Position numbers and translations under genes: made by a program. The notes under the pieces are model-generated. The model was not told where the DNA came from and did not search any database. It worked only from the letters and a program-made list of their open reading frames with translations. A stretch of 64,000 bases of DNA from Hoplostethus atlanticus (lineage: Eukaryota; Chordata; Actinopteri; Trachichthyiformes; Trachichthyidae): contig JAXDDX010000144.1 in NCBI GenBank assembly GCA_034670405.1, forward strand, positions 667,501 to 731,500, written 5' to 3'. Below are positions 24,791 through 38,300 of the stretch, piece by piece; the first letter of the stretch is position 1, and every line of letters starts with the position of its first letter.

Positions 24791-26477
24791 TGCGTTTGCA
24801 CTACCTATGGACACATCGGCAGAGCTGTGCATCCCCAGGAAGTGGTTGAGGTGTCGCCAGACCGCTGGCAGCCAATCAGCAACCTTGGCCAGCTCAGGAT
24901 TCCGAGAGCGGCTGCTTAACTCCGCCTCTAAAAGCCTTCGCCGTAAGACACGGGCCAGAAAGTTCTTCACAGGCTCCTCTTTATTGGACCATGACACCAA
25001 GCTGGCAGGAGTAACGTTAAAACAAATTTAATACTATTTATTGGTCGACAGATATTATCAAGTTTATAACCGATAAACATTTTGTCCCTGTGAAATAATG
25101 CTTGTCCCCCATAAATCAATGAAGTGAAAAGGCAAAAATCAAACTTTTCAACAGTTGACCAATCTACTGGCCTGTGCCATGCTACAGTTGGGGAATTGAT
25201 CATATGCATAAAACACTGCAGCACTGCTAGTTCAGTGTGCTGAAATGCAGCAGACTAGAAATAGGGATTGATCGAGAAGTGAGTTTGTAACAGAGAGGTA
25301 ACCAGCTGGTCCAGGCATTGGACCAGCTGGGAGAATGTGGGTGGGAAAACGTACGCCCACGTATATTAACAGCCACCCAAGTAAATCTTTATTTCACATT
25401 TATTTTGGGTGCTGTGAGTCACTAAGCTGGCATTAAAAGCCTTGTTTCTGGTTGATGTTTATAAAAACAAAGATAACGCTGTCAAGCACAGAAAGTGTTG
25501 CGCCTATGCACAGTGCAAACTTGGTGCTCTCCTCACCGCGCTGTGTCTGAATAGAAAGGCAAAGTTTAAAATACAGAAACAGCCTAATGATGGACTGGAA
25601 GTTTTATTTTGAGGAGTTTATTTTGGGAATAGATGCACTAGCTGAATAGGCAAGTACAGGGTATCACACAATTGACAATATAATTGCTGACTCTTGAAAC
25701 GTCACTAACCTGAGGATCTGAGGATCTAACAGGAACTTGCATGAACCAACATGAATTAATATGCATTACTATGCACATTAATGCAGCAGTGTATGTGTGT
25801 ATATGTGTGTGTGTGGTTTGAGTACCTGGGGTGTTTCAGTAGGTTGGGACAGCAGGAGTTCATGGTTCCAATGATGTAGGGACTGAACAGCAACACAACA
25901 TAACTCATAGTTAATATGCTGTTTTGTTGTGATCTGTGTGAGTTCATTTGGTGAGCTGTCTCCCAGAATGCCTTGCACAGTAACTACAACGTAGACAGTT
26001 TCCATAAAGGTGGCCCCCAGCCCTGGCACTAGGGGGTATTTGGTGGCAAGGCCCCCTTGATATGCTTTTTGTGTTTATTACAGAAGAGCTGGGCATGATG
26101 CTTGATTTTTTTTAATTTTCATAGAAAGCACAAACAAGGAATCAGGGATCTAAACTGCACAGCATAATGGTTATGATGTCTATAATAAGTTTCAATAGGA
26201 GTCTGGTAGCCATTGAGGTGCAGTCCTCAAGCCAAATTTAGTGGTCAGTGGAAGAAACCAAAACTGTGATAGTGAGGAGTTTATGTACAGGTTAACATTC
26301 AGATGTACAATGTACAAAAAAAACCTGTCTAATAATGAATTAATTTATCAAACAAATACAATGTATAATTATTTGTATTTATGTTCATTATTCACCCTCA
26401 AATGTTGCATCTCCCTCAAACTATCAGTGCCCCCTTCTGTGGCCCTGCTGAGAAATTGGCTTTTCCATAAGACTACA

Positions 26478-26528
<51 letters not shown>

Positions 26529-29500
26529 ACCAGCAGTGTTGAGTGGAGGTCAACAGTCCGTTGAGTAGATCGGCAGCCAGTGTCACGAGGTGATGGAGAT
26601 TCTCGACAATAACCACTAGGGGCAACACCTTTTCCACCTGCACCCTGGTACTGCACTCAAACTCATCACACAGTTTACATAAGAACTGTTGGAGCTCCTA
26701 CACACACACACACACACACGCACACACAGACACTAGTTTGTTTATTTGTATTCACTCATTTCAAGAGAAGATTAGCTGAAAACGTATTGATCCCTGTGTG
26801 CAAATTGGACACATTAAACAATAGACATGGTTAATGTGTCAATACAAACCTGACTGTTGTCACCATCAACGCTGAAGGTAGCAATGACCCCGGGCCTGAC
26901 CTCTAGCCCCTCCCTCTTCACAATGTGTTCAGCCAATCGGAGGGCCAGGAAACTCTTCCCTGTGCCGCTGGCTCCTGATAGGATGATGCACCCATTTTCC
27001 TGCAGCTGGGAGATGTAGTGTTGCATTATGGGTAGAGGGACCAGTGTCTCAAATACCATGCTGTCAGCACAGTGTAGAGATGAGTCTGGAGAGGCAGAGG
27101 GAGACTGTTGTATTAGGCATCAAAAGTATTAAGAAAATCATCTGTTGGCAGTAATGATGATAACCAAAACACAGGAGGCAAATAAGGAACTATTTTGATG
27201 GTTTTCCATGTTTGCGGTGGTATCGCAGTAATATCAAACTTTTAGATATTAAACTTGGTATAAGTATGGTGACTACACTTATTGGCAGTCAGATAGACAG
27301 GTACCTCTCATACAGACAGCTATAGTGTCGCTGTCTCCCACCAGGTATCCGCAGGGCAGTAGTTCAGGTATGTGTCGTCCAGGCTGCCGGTGTAGGTCAG
27401 CGATGCTGTAGCCCAGCACACTGTCAGTGGACAGACCTAACTGACCATCGGGGTCCACACGGAGCAGATACTCCTGAAAACAACCAATCAGATAGGACAT
27501 ACAGCAGGATCCCTGTCAGCTGGCTGAAATGCCATAACACAAATTTATTGTTATTGTTAAACAGTGATAAAAAAAAAGTAAACAGTGATAATGTCTTGCT
27601 CTTGTTCAGTATGTTCGGTATCTCACAATGGGAAAGAAGCTCCAATGACACCACGTCTGCTGAGACAGACCAGTCATGGTGTGGCTAGGGGAGGGGGTCC
27701 CGCCGCCTTTATAACCGTATACTGCAGTCGGTATGACAGTCTCACTTTCTTCCCCATAAAGACCATTAGCTCCACAGCACACTTCTGAATACTGGCTTTT
27801 CTATTTGTCTGTTCGCTGATGATCAGGGTAAGCGTCACTGAACATGGTTTTCCAGTGCTCAGGGATTTGTATTGAATTTAACACCTCGGAGGGATTCAGT
27901 TCTGTGAATTGTAAATTGTTTGACCCCCTCGCTGGCTACCTACACCAAACTCCCCGCCTGTTGGTACGCCAGTACGCATGTGTGGCCGAAATTAGGAATG
28001 CGTTTGAAATTTCATTAGAACACGCATGTGTTACAAAAACTTAAAGGTTTTCTTAGGTTAGGTAAGATAAATCCTTTGACATAGGGGTGGGCGGTATAAC
28101 GGTTGAACCGGTATACCGGTAGAAATCCGTGCCAAGGTAGAGATTTGACTCTACCGGATGTACCGGTAGAAGGCTACTTTTAGGCTCTTTAATGTAAAAA
28201 TACTTTTTCACATTTACAAACGTAACACACAAAGCTAGCGAACTGCGCGCTGCCATTTAAAGATAATAAACTAGTTTGTGGAAAAAGACGATGTGGAAAA
28301 GTGAGTAGTGCAACGTAAACTTCGACGTAAACAGACGCATGCTTTCTGAAGATGCATGGTGAAATGGAAGGCAGCGAGCATGATGCGGGAGCTCCCGTTC
28401 CCGATGCAAACAAAGAAGAAGAATTAGTTAGAAAGAAAGGTGCTTCGTCCATCATCTGGACGTGGTTTGGGTTTAAAAAGTCGGACCTTGAGCAGAAAAC
28501 TATTATCTGCAAGCAATGTCGAGCAAGAGTTGTTGCCGGCGGTGGTAACACGAGCAATCTGTTTTATCACCTCAAAACAAAACATGTCCGCGAGTATGAA
28601 GAGAGTACTAGGATGCGCGCAGACACAAGCAGTCCCTCCGCAAGTGGTGCTAAACAAAAAACCACAACGCAGACGTCGCTAGCCGAGTCATTTTCCAGTG
28701 GCTATCCGTATGACGAAAAAAAAGCAAGCGGTGGAAGGACATTACACATTCCACAACGGAGTACCTATGTAAGGACATGGTTCCTATACAAACAGGTTTA
28801 AGGCATTGATCAAAACACTGGATCCGAGGTATGTGATGCCAGGTCGAAAATACTTCAGCCAAACTGGAAAAAAGTTTGCATATAATGTGCTATTTATCTT
28901 TATAATTATTTTCTTAGCATGTTGCCTAACCTTTGAAGTTTTTGTTATATACAGTAGAAGTTATTTGAAGTATTGGAATACTTGAAATGTACATGTTTAT
29001 GTTTATTTTTTTTGAAAATATTTCTTTGTATTGTTCAGAACCTATTTTGGAAAAAAGTTTGCATATAAGGTGCTATTTATATTTAATACAGTGCAGTTTT
29101 GCACAATAAAACATTCATAAACACTTAAGTTCAATGTAAATTTTGTCATAATATACAGATTACAGAATACTAATGGAAGAGCCCAGTAGAAACCTCATAG
29201 TTAACCCCCCGGGAATAAATTGTTACCATCCCAGAGTCTTGTACTGCTCCTAAAGCATTTTTTATTATTATTATAAGAAAAACAAATATACCGTGATATA
29301 TACCGTTACCGTCCAAAATTCTAAATATACCGTGATATAAATTTTAGGCCATACCGCCCACCCCTACTTTGACACACTCCTCCTAGGGAACATCCATCTC
29401 CATGGGAACTTGGGGTTTAGCTTTGGAGCCTTATGCAATTCGGGAGTGGGCCATGTCTCCCATTATGAGATACCGAACAACGTTTGAAAGAGAACTATGG

Positions 29501-32500
29501 GTTACATTGGGGGTACCCTGGTTCTCTAATAACAGAGAAAGTGCACTTGAGAATGTCATACCTGTGGGCCACATATGGTGTCATTGGAGCTTCCCATTGT
29601 GAGATACCTCTCGCCATTATCAGAGAACCGAGTTATCCCCAGTGTTATCCATCGTTTTTGTTTACTGGAATACCTTAAAGAGTTCTTACTATTCCAGAAT
29701 GTAATAGAATAAAACTCAATGGAATACAATCTAATATTTTCTCCTGCAGTACCTTGAACAGCCTCCTGACCACTCCATCCAGAACATCCCACTTGGTCCG
29801 TCCACTGACCCTGATACAGCCAAGCAGAAACTGGCTCTGTCTGCCCTCCTGGAACATCCCAGTGAAACGTAACTCATTAATAACCTTGCTGATGAGCTGA
29901 TGTTTCAGCAGAGAACCAATGGACAGCTATCATGCAATATAAAGTACCGTTAATAACCTGGGTGTTAGGAAAGAGAGTACTCAACTGTAAGGAAATACAA
30001 TACTGTGATATCATTGAACTGCATTGCCTGAAACAGTTGAAAGAAATTGTTCAGAACATTTTTCATACCTGTATTGGGCATGTTATTATTTATTTTCAAC
30101 ATAGGTATCGGATCGGTCTGTCCATAGTATTTTCTTTCAAGCATCTCAGGAAAAGCAGTTTGAGGGATTTGATAAGATTGCACATTGCTTTATATACAGC
30201 TCTGGAAAAAATTAAGAGACCACTCCAAATTTTTCTTAAATCAGCATCTCTACATGTATGGCAGCCATTCCATTCCAGTGTCTGTTGAATTCCAACACAG
30301 GCACAACTCATGTCAGTAGTTTATAGAATAACACAAAAATGTTAATTTTACTCAAACACATACCTATAAATAGTAAAACCAGAGAAACTGATAATTTGGA
30401 GTGGTCTCTTAATTTTTTCCAGAGCTGTATATAATTCAGAACTCAAACAGGAATAATCTTTGGAAACTTTGGAAATCATAAATATCATTTTAATTATTAT
30501 GACTCAACTAAATTCTTCGAGGTCAAAACACTGATGCACACAGAGCTAAATCCTTCATAGCCTTGGTCTCTACCTATACATTTTTCTCTACATGTGTGAG
30601 GGGACACCCTGAGGTCCCCTGAAGGTTCCCTATTGGAAACCAGTGGATTCCAGGCAGGTCTGATGGGTGAGTACCTGGCTGGTCTTGTTGCAGCGGCGAT
30701 CCAGAGAAACGACCACTTTGACATGGCTGCCCTCTTTCCTGCTGCTGCTCTCTGCACTGTCCAACAACAGCATGTCTACAAGGAAAGAGGTTAACACACA
30801 CACACGGAAAGACAGATAAAAAGCATGTTTATAGCTTGTCATAAACATTCTGCATGTTCATCAAGACAGACAGACAGGACACATGCAATACATGCATGCA
30901 TGCATGTTAAAATAATAAGCCGCCATATTTTTATACAAATAAATGTCCAATTCGCTACTCTCTATTGCAGTGGTTCCTCATCAAGAACCGCAGACTTGTT
31001 AAGAAACATCAGTTTTGAAGCTGTTTAAGATAATGAAAGATAATTATGAATGATCATTTTATATTTATTTCTGAGTTGACTTACTGAGGAAGGAAAAGCA
31101 GATGATTTTGTCAATCTCATGACAGTTCCCACTCTCAAGTGAGAAGAATCCCACATACCCCCATACTGCAAAAGCTAAAGGAGCAGTTCACTGTGCAAAA
31201 TGAAGAGACTGTATTTGTGTCTACCCTAAAGAGGACAGTCTGGTCTGATCTACTGTGTGCTACTTTTACCACTACTATACTAGTGTGTGTGTACCACTTT
31301 AAAGGTCCCATATTATGGAAAACGGCTTTTACCTGGCGCTTATACATGCACAGGAAATCATTTACCTAAGCAGCTGAGAAAATTTGAAATCTGGAAGTCA
31401 ACCCGTTTTTTTTTGTATTTTCCTTTTTCCAAAAACGGTGCCAAAGATAGGAGACAAACAACCCGTTTCAGAAAGTAGCCCCTTTGGACGTCATAACGGG
31501 CGCTAATCCAGCCCCTCTCAGAGCATGCCCACACCCAGGTGAACCAATCCCATTTACGGCATTACAAATCCCATTTACGGCATTACGGCAGCGCCGCAAG
31601 CCATTGCTTATGGTGCATTCCATTGTACTCGGAAATCGATAATTCCGAGTCGGTATTCCTAACTTCCAATCTAAATGTGTTCCAGTGCATCTGCTCGGGA
31701 AAACATAATCGCCCGCAGCAAACTCATGTTTGTATGGTAAGTCTCAGAATGTTACAAGCATCTAAACTCAACATCAACTACTACAGCGCCATTAGTGAAT
31801 AGAATCGGCGCATATCACATTCGGACGCCGTTTTTTCCGAGTACACTGGAATGCACCATTACTTTGCGACGAGTGAAGCTAAAACAACAACATATCTACG
31901 GCCATATATCAACTCTCCAGTTATTATTTTGTAGGATGTAGGCAGCAACATAGATCCCTGCACAGTCTCCCAACACGCGAAAATGCCAGGACAGAGCGGA
32001 TTAATTTTATTTTTAAGCGCAATGGCTACAGTTTTTTCTGTGTGATGATCACTGCTGGCAGGATTATCATCTAAATTGAAGCTTAAAGATGGAGCAATTC
32101 ATAAGGTACGTGACCCATCTGCAAACTTGGAATCTGTAAGTGTCACCATGTTTTGATTTAATTTACCAAATTAGTCTGGTTAGTATATTCGACTGCTGGT
32201 TAGCTAACGAGCTAGCGGGGCTAGCCACGGGCTTGTTGGGCGTGGAAGAAGTAAGAAAACTAAAGCTGGAGTCATTAAAAGTAAAGTAAAGTAAAAGTAA
32301 AGTTATTGGTTGGAGTCAGGACTCATCTTAAATTTATTTGTTGGGACCAGTGTCTGTATTATAAGTCTGTCGAACGTGTAAACTTTAGCCACCATTAGTA
32401 CAATCGCGTTTGGTTGTTTGCGCGCTGTTTGGATGCAAATAGATTGCATCCAATAATATATTGGCTAACTAGCTCAACAAAATTGTCAATCCTAGCTTGT

Positions 32501-35327
32501 CTGCAAGTTGTATTCAATAAGCTTATGGACATGAGCCATAAACAGACCGGCTACAACTATGCTGAAGTTGGTTTCGGATTCACAGTTTCGGATTCGGCAG
32601 TTATGGGGAAAGTTAAGGGAAATGTATTGCTGAGCGACGATCCTCCCTTTTTTGCACCACTGTACATAGACCTGTCAAATCTGGACTAGATTATCCCAGA
32701 GAGGCTAAAGATTCTTTAAAACACAGTTTCAGATTTGTGAAACCTTTATTCTATTTGTGAAAATGCAAAACAGCGACATTTCGCTGCTTTTTTCACATCT
32801 AGACCACATTGGACCAGGTCCAGATCCAAAACCACTATACCTAGACCTGTCAAATCTGGACTATATTATCCCAGAGAGGCCAGAGACACTTTAAGACACA
32901 GTTTTAGATTTGTGAAACCTTTATTCTATTTGTGAAAATGCAAAAAAGGGGACATTTCTCTGCTTTTTTCACATCTAGACCACATTGGACCAGGTCCAGA
33001 TCCAAAACCACGATACCTAGACTTGTCAAATCTGGACTAGACTATCCCAGAGAGGCTAAAGATTCCTTAAAACACAGTTTCAGATTTGTGAAACCTTTAT
33101 TCTATTTGTGAAAATGCAAAAAGGGGACATTTCACTGCTTTTTTCACATCTAGACCATATTGGACCAGGTCCAGATCCAAAACCACGATACCTAGACTTG
33201 TCAAATCTGGACTAGACTATCCCAGAGAGGCTAAAGATTCCTTAAAACACAGTTTTAGATTTGTGAAACCTTTATTCTATTTGTGAAAATGCAAAAAATA
33301 GCAATGTTGATGGATATAAATTGAATTGACCTTGGCACATTCAGTGTATATATACACAGAATTGTTATCATTGAGAAACTAAGTGGAACCGCCTCAGCTG
33401 CCTCTTCCCATTCTGGGTCAGGCTCCGGCTCAAACATGTACGGTCTCAGTGTTGGTTCTGGAGCGGCCGCCATGGTTATGGTAGATTTCTGCATCAAGCT
33501 TATTTGTTTACCTTGAGCAGCACATGAGCGCTCTGCTCTCCGTGGAGAGAGCAGAGCGCGGCCAATCAGAGCAGTGCTCATTACATACAACCTCCACGCC
33601 CTCAAAACAGCCTGTTCTTTACAATGGAGAAAATGAGAGACTGAAACACACACCACAGAAGCTGGTTTTAGGATTTTGATATAGACTTCACAAACGTCTT
33701 GTAAAGACCCCCAGGAACAGTTTAAATAGCCCAAAATTAGTACAATACCCCCCCTTTAATGTAGACACACACACTAGTATTACTCCATCCCTTCCTACCT
33801 AGACTGGTTGAGTCTGTGATGCTGAGACTGTGCTGGCTCGGTGTCTGACCTCCTCTTCCTCCTCCTCTGCTGCAGCCGTCCTGCTGGCTTTTGGGCTTGG
33901 CTGGACTGTGGCTCTCTTGCTGACTTTGGCTCTCGTATGGATTGTGGTTGCGGTGTTGCTGCTGGTTGTGGTGAATGTTGGTAAGTGGCTGGCTTTGGTT
34001 CTGTGTCTCCATCCTCAGTCTCACGTTCTCCTGCCTTAGCGCCTCCATTTCACCCTGGTCACACACAGATATACCATGTGCTATACCTATCATGCAATAT
34101 CATACATTATATTAAGTCATAAGTAATATTCTCCATGCATTCATGTCTCGTCTTCCCAGTTGGTGGGCTGAACTAGGAGCTGTCAGTCTAGCTAGTTAAT
34201 GCAGTTAGGTTGTGATCGGTAGTTCTACCTGCATGTGTGTCATAGCTTCCCTCAGAGTGTCCAGCTGATGAGCTGAACTCAGAGCCTCCAGTCTGATGTC
34301 GGTCAGCTGCATGTCTTTGTCTCTGAGCTCAGAGCGAAGTTGCATCACTGTCTCGGCCTCCACAGACACACACTCTGAGATCCTGCAAAACAACATTGAC
34401 TCACTCACTAATCCCACGTAAGACACTTTGTTTACAACAGACCTGGGAGACAAAACATCTGATTTGAAATATTTCAACTCGTTGAGGTGCCCTTGATTCA
34501 TCTTTTCATCGCTGAAGCAGCCTTAAAGGGAATACACCGAGTTTTGCCAGTGGCCTACTATCACTCAATATAGTGTATGTGTTAGCATGGAGCACCGAAG
34601 CCAACCCATGTAATGCACCGGGGACACATGGATGATTTTGATATGTATGTTCTTAAGTTGACCAACACGACAATCTACCAAAAACTTGGTGTATTCTTTT
34701 AATAGTGGACAAACACCTAAGATAAAATAAATGATGTGCCTTTTGACAGAAAGCCCAACGTAGATTCACCATCAAGCTGGGAAATGTATGGTTAGTTGAC
34801 ATGCATTTAATCAATGTGAAGAAGGTTTTGTCTAGAGCACTCAGAAGGGGACGTGTGGCATGACAATATATAGAATCACATTCTGCATATCCTGGGGCAG
34901 TAAGCTTAGTAGTCAGTCTATAAGACTCAATCGCTCGAAGTATCCACTAGTCCTCTCTTTTATCCATTGTCAGATGTGACAACCAGGGAGAGAGTTGAGT
35001 TGGATGGCCTCTCTCTTGGTGGCACACCATTTTTAACAAACTGTCACACTCGTGATTCCAATTTCCAAATTATAAGACAAATGCAACCAGCATTCCAACA
35101 TTCATGTTGAATCATTATTTGATTAATTGGAATTTTTTAATTGTCTTTAATCACAATGATCACATATATGCACATTTTTTTATTATTATTTTGCAACTGT
35201 AAAATTATTTGGGGGATTTTCTATTAGAGCGCTAGTTCAAGAGGCTGTTTACCGAGCCAGAGAGCTGGTCCTGAACACAGAGCTGTAACCCCAGCCTCCA
35301 CCAGCAGGGGGAAGACAGGGACTATAT

Positions 35328-35382
<55 letters not shown>

Positions 35383-38300
35383 TAAGGACAAAGTGAGTGA
35401 AAGTACACTACAACTAAATGAAGGGTTGGTTTCAAAGAGCTGGCAAGCACACATGTCTGTTAATCCATACAAGGCTCACAACTGAAAAGGTTTTAAGGAT
35501 GTAATGGGGGAAGGCTGCTCCATCGGGTGCCTACAGGCAACTCTGACTGGTTGAACTAGGGTGGGTTTCCCGATAGAAGAATTACTTCAAGAAACTCACC
35601 CCTGGTTAGCTGGAGCTGACCAGAGACAAAGAGCTGCAGCTCAGTGTAAGGCTGACTGTGGCAGACGTAAGGCCTCATGGATACTGGTGTTACTTGACAG
35701 AACAGGACTGGCTCCTTAGTCTTTGTTTTTTTTGTTTTGTTTTTGAAATCTAATTTTCTGTTTTCAGTTTGCTTTTTATCCCCACAATAAAAGCTTCTGG
35801 GCACTGATCAACGGGGAACTACATCTCATGCCTCCACATGCCATTACTGAGCAGATTGTTGTTAAATGGTACACTCCCTCAGGTCTCAAGAGGATCAGTC
35901 AATCTCCAACATTAAAGTCACAATGAAGTGAAAAAATGACCACCTTGTCAGTCTCACCAATTATGTCTTTCCTCTCTCAGAAGCTTTGAGCCTATTTCCC
36001 TTGCTACTCTAATAGATACCATTAATCACATGAAATTGTCATCTTACCCCTTGGACATTATATTGTTATCTTTAAACAGATCTCAATATTTGTGGACCTA
36101 TTTCCAAACTGCCCTTCTTGACCAAGGTCTTAGAAAAGATAATTTAATTACAGCTACTATTATTCATTCATTCATTTTGAGCGAAAAATAATTATTTATT
36201 TGATTTCAATCGGGTTTCAGATCTCACCCCAGTACTCAGACAGCTCTACTCAGGGTGACTAATGACCTCCTCATTGCTGCTGACAGAGGTGACTGCGCTG
36301 TCCTAATTCTGTAAGACCTTAATGCTGCTTTTGACACTGCTGATCACAACATTCTGATAAAGTGCTTATAAAGTATTGTTCTCAATTTTTTTTTCTCAAA
36401 ATTTCTTGCTGAAAGAAACTTTTCTGTTGTGACTGTTGTGACTTTTCATTGATGAATTCTACACCAACGCCTCTGGTTATGAAATTACCAAAAATCTGTT
36501 GGTCACGTCCAAGTACCTTAGTGCAAACGTTGCTCACCTCAATTGCAGTGTTCCCCAGGGTTCGATCCTAGGCCCCTTGTTGTTCTCCATTAATATGATC
36601 CCTATCAGCGACATCATTTGTAAATATAACATCCATTGTTATGCCGATGACATGCAACTTTATGTACCCATAAACCCAGGCAAACAGCCTAAGGATTGCC
36701 TGTCGGATATTAAGTTCTTGATGTCCCAAAACTCTTCCCACTGAATGAAAATAAATTTAATTATTCTTCTGCTTCTTGTCACCTATCCAGGTATCTCCTA
36801 TCTCCTGTTCCAAAGCCTCTCCAAAAATAGGCCAAATGGACCTAATCTTTTTCAATGTTATCTAAATGATTTTTATGTCACTGAACACCATACCAAAACA
36901 ATTAAGGTACTATATAACCTTTATTTTATACATCAGGTATCAGGAAAGCATTGTCATTGTCTTACAAATTGTTCTGTTTATGCCAGTCAAACAGGCCCTC
37001 CTGCATCACAATAGGAGCCTCCTGCTGTGTGCATTATTGATCTTAATGATCACATACAAGGCTCAAAATGGTCTCGCACCTAGCTATATCTGTTTTAGTC
37101 CCCTATGAACCTACCCACAGCCTGAGATCCTCAGAGGACTCTTGGCAGTTCCAAAGTCCATGGTATTGTGCCTTCTACATTATGGCACCTGTACTGTGAA
37201 ATAAACTCCCTGAGATCAGACTAGCTTCAAGCTTAAAGACATACCTCTACAGACTTGCTTTTACCTAATTGCTTTAGTTATGGATTTAATTTGTTTATTT
37301 ATTTGTATATAATTATTGCATTATTATTATTTTATATTATTATCTTTATTATATCATTGCTTTACTGGTTTAATATGGTGCATTAAGACTTGTCTTACAT
37401 ATGGAGTATGGAGTATCCATATGGAGTATAGTTTTTCTTGCTTTGATTTATTTGGATATGTCTATTTTGTAAAAAATTGTTTTGACCTTTTCTGTGAAGC
37501 ACTTTTTTGAAAAGCACTCTACAAAGTTTGTTATTATTATTAACCATGGTTTTCCAAATCCAGTTGATGTTTGTATATTTAAATGACAATATAAAAATGT
37601 GCTTTTTATTAGTTATAAACATTACAATTATTGAACTAACAATTATAATATTGCCAACTATTCTGAGTTATGGTATTATATTTGATGAAAATGTAATAAC
37701 AAATATAATAATAAAATATATTTTACCTTCCAACAAGGTGCAGACTACCAGCTGACAACATTACCAAGTTAGAGACGAAGTGATGGATCTCCTTGACTTT
37801 TCTGGTTGTGATGAAGTTGTTCCATTACTATGATGAATCTTTCGTTGTCTGATTATGTTTGTGCCTTTGCTGTACCTTTGTTGTGCCTGTATGTGCGTTA
37901 AAAATGTGCGTTCATGGTGATGATTATGGGTCCCCAGTGTGGCCTGTATTGGTAGATGATTGTTCAAGAACTCCAGCACAGATCTGTGTATTTTAAAAAG
38001 TCACAAAAGTGAAATACCCCTTTAGTTGGAACTAGCTAGCCAGCATGGTGGACTTACAGAGAGCTGGAATGGGAGCTCCTCAGTCCTGGACTGGTTGGAC
38101 TGGTGGATTTCTGTTGTTGGGTCTTCATGACATTATGACTCTGCTGGTAATATGCCTTGAGACCAGTATTGCTTTGTTGGTTTTTGTGATTGGAGGCCAG
38201 TTTGGGGGAGGAAGGCAGAGAAGAGCTGTCCATATCAGATTGAGATGAGCCTGTTTTCGGGGGCGTCCTCTTTCCGAAAGCCTGTTTGAAGGAGCTACGC

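Larger units (their letters stand above)
31303..33755. mobile_element. TTAA-flanked composite DNA transposon
   Basis: TTAA stands at 31299-31302 and 33756-33759. Just inside are AGGTCCCATATTATGG on the left and the complement of AGGGGGGGTATTGTAC on the right, both resembling ends of common fish TTAA-target elements (piggyBac or Kolobok type). It carries a nested TTA-flanked MITE and a 175-bp tandem array, and has no transposase. The weak match between the two ends lowers certainty. It ends about 40 nt from the nav2 exon 18 donor. Confidence 0.55.

Noticed and set aside
24620-25031. Open frames containing Cys-Val or Thr-His runs, here and at other GT/CA repeats
   Set aside because: Products of dinucleotide repeats crossing real nav2 exons or intron.
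24568-27473. NAV1 or NAV3 identity for the host gene
   Set aside because: [23 protein letters not shown] and the [12 protein letters not shown] helix fit NAV2 better; NAV1 differs strongly across the NTPase and lacks the VNE microexon position as I recall it. NAV3 is the next best alternative.
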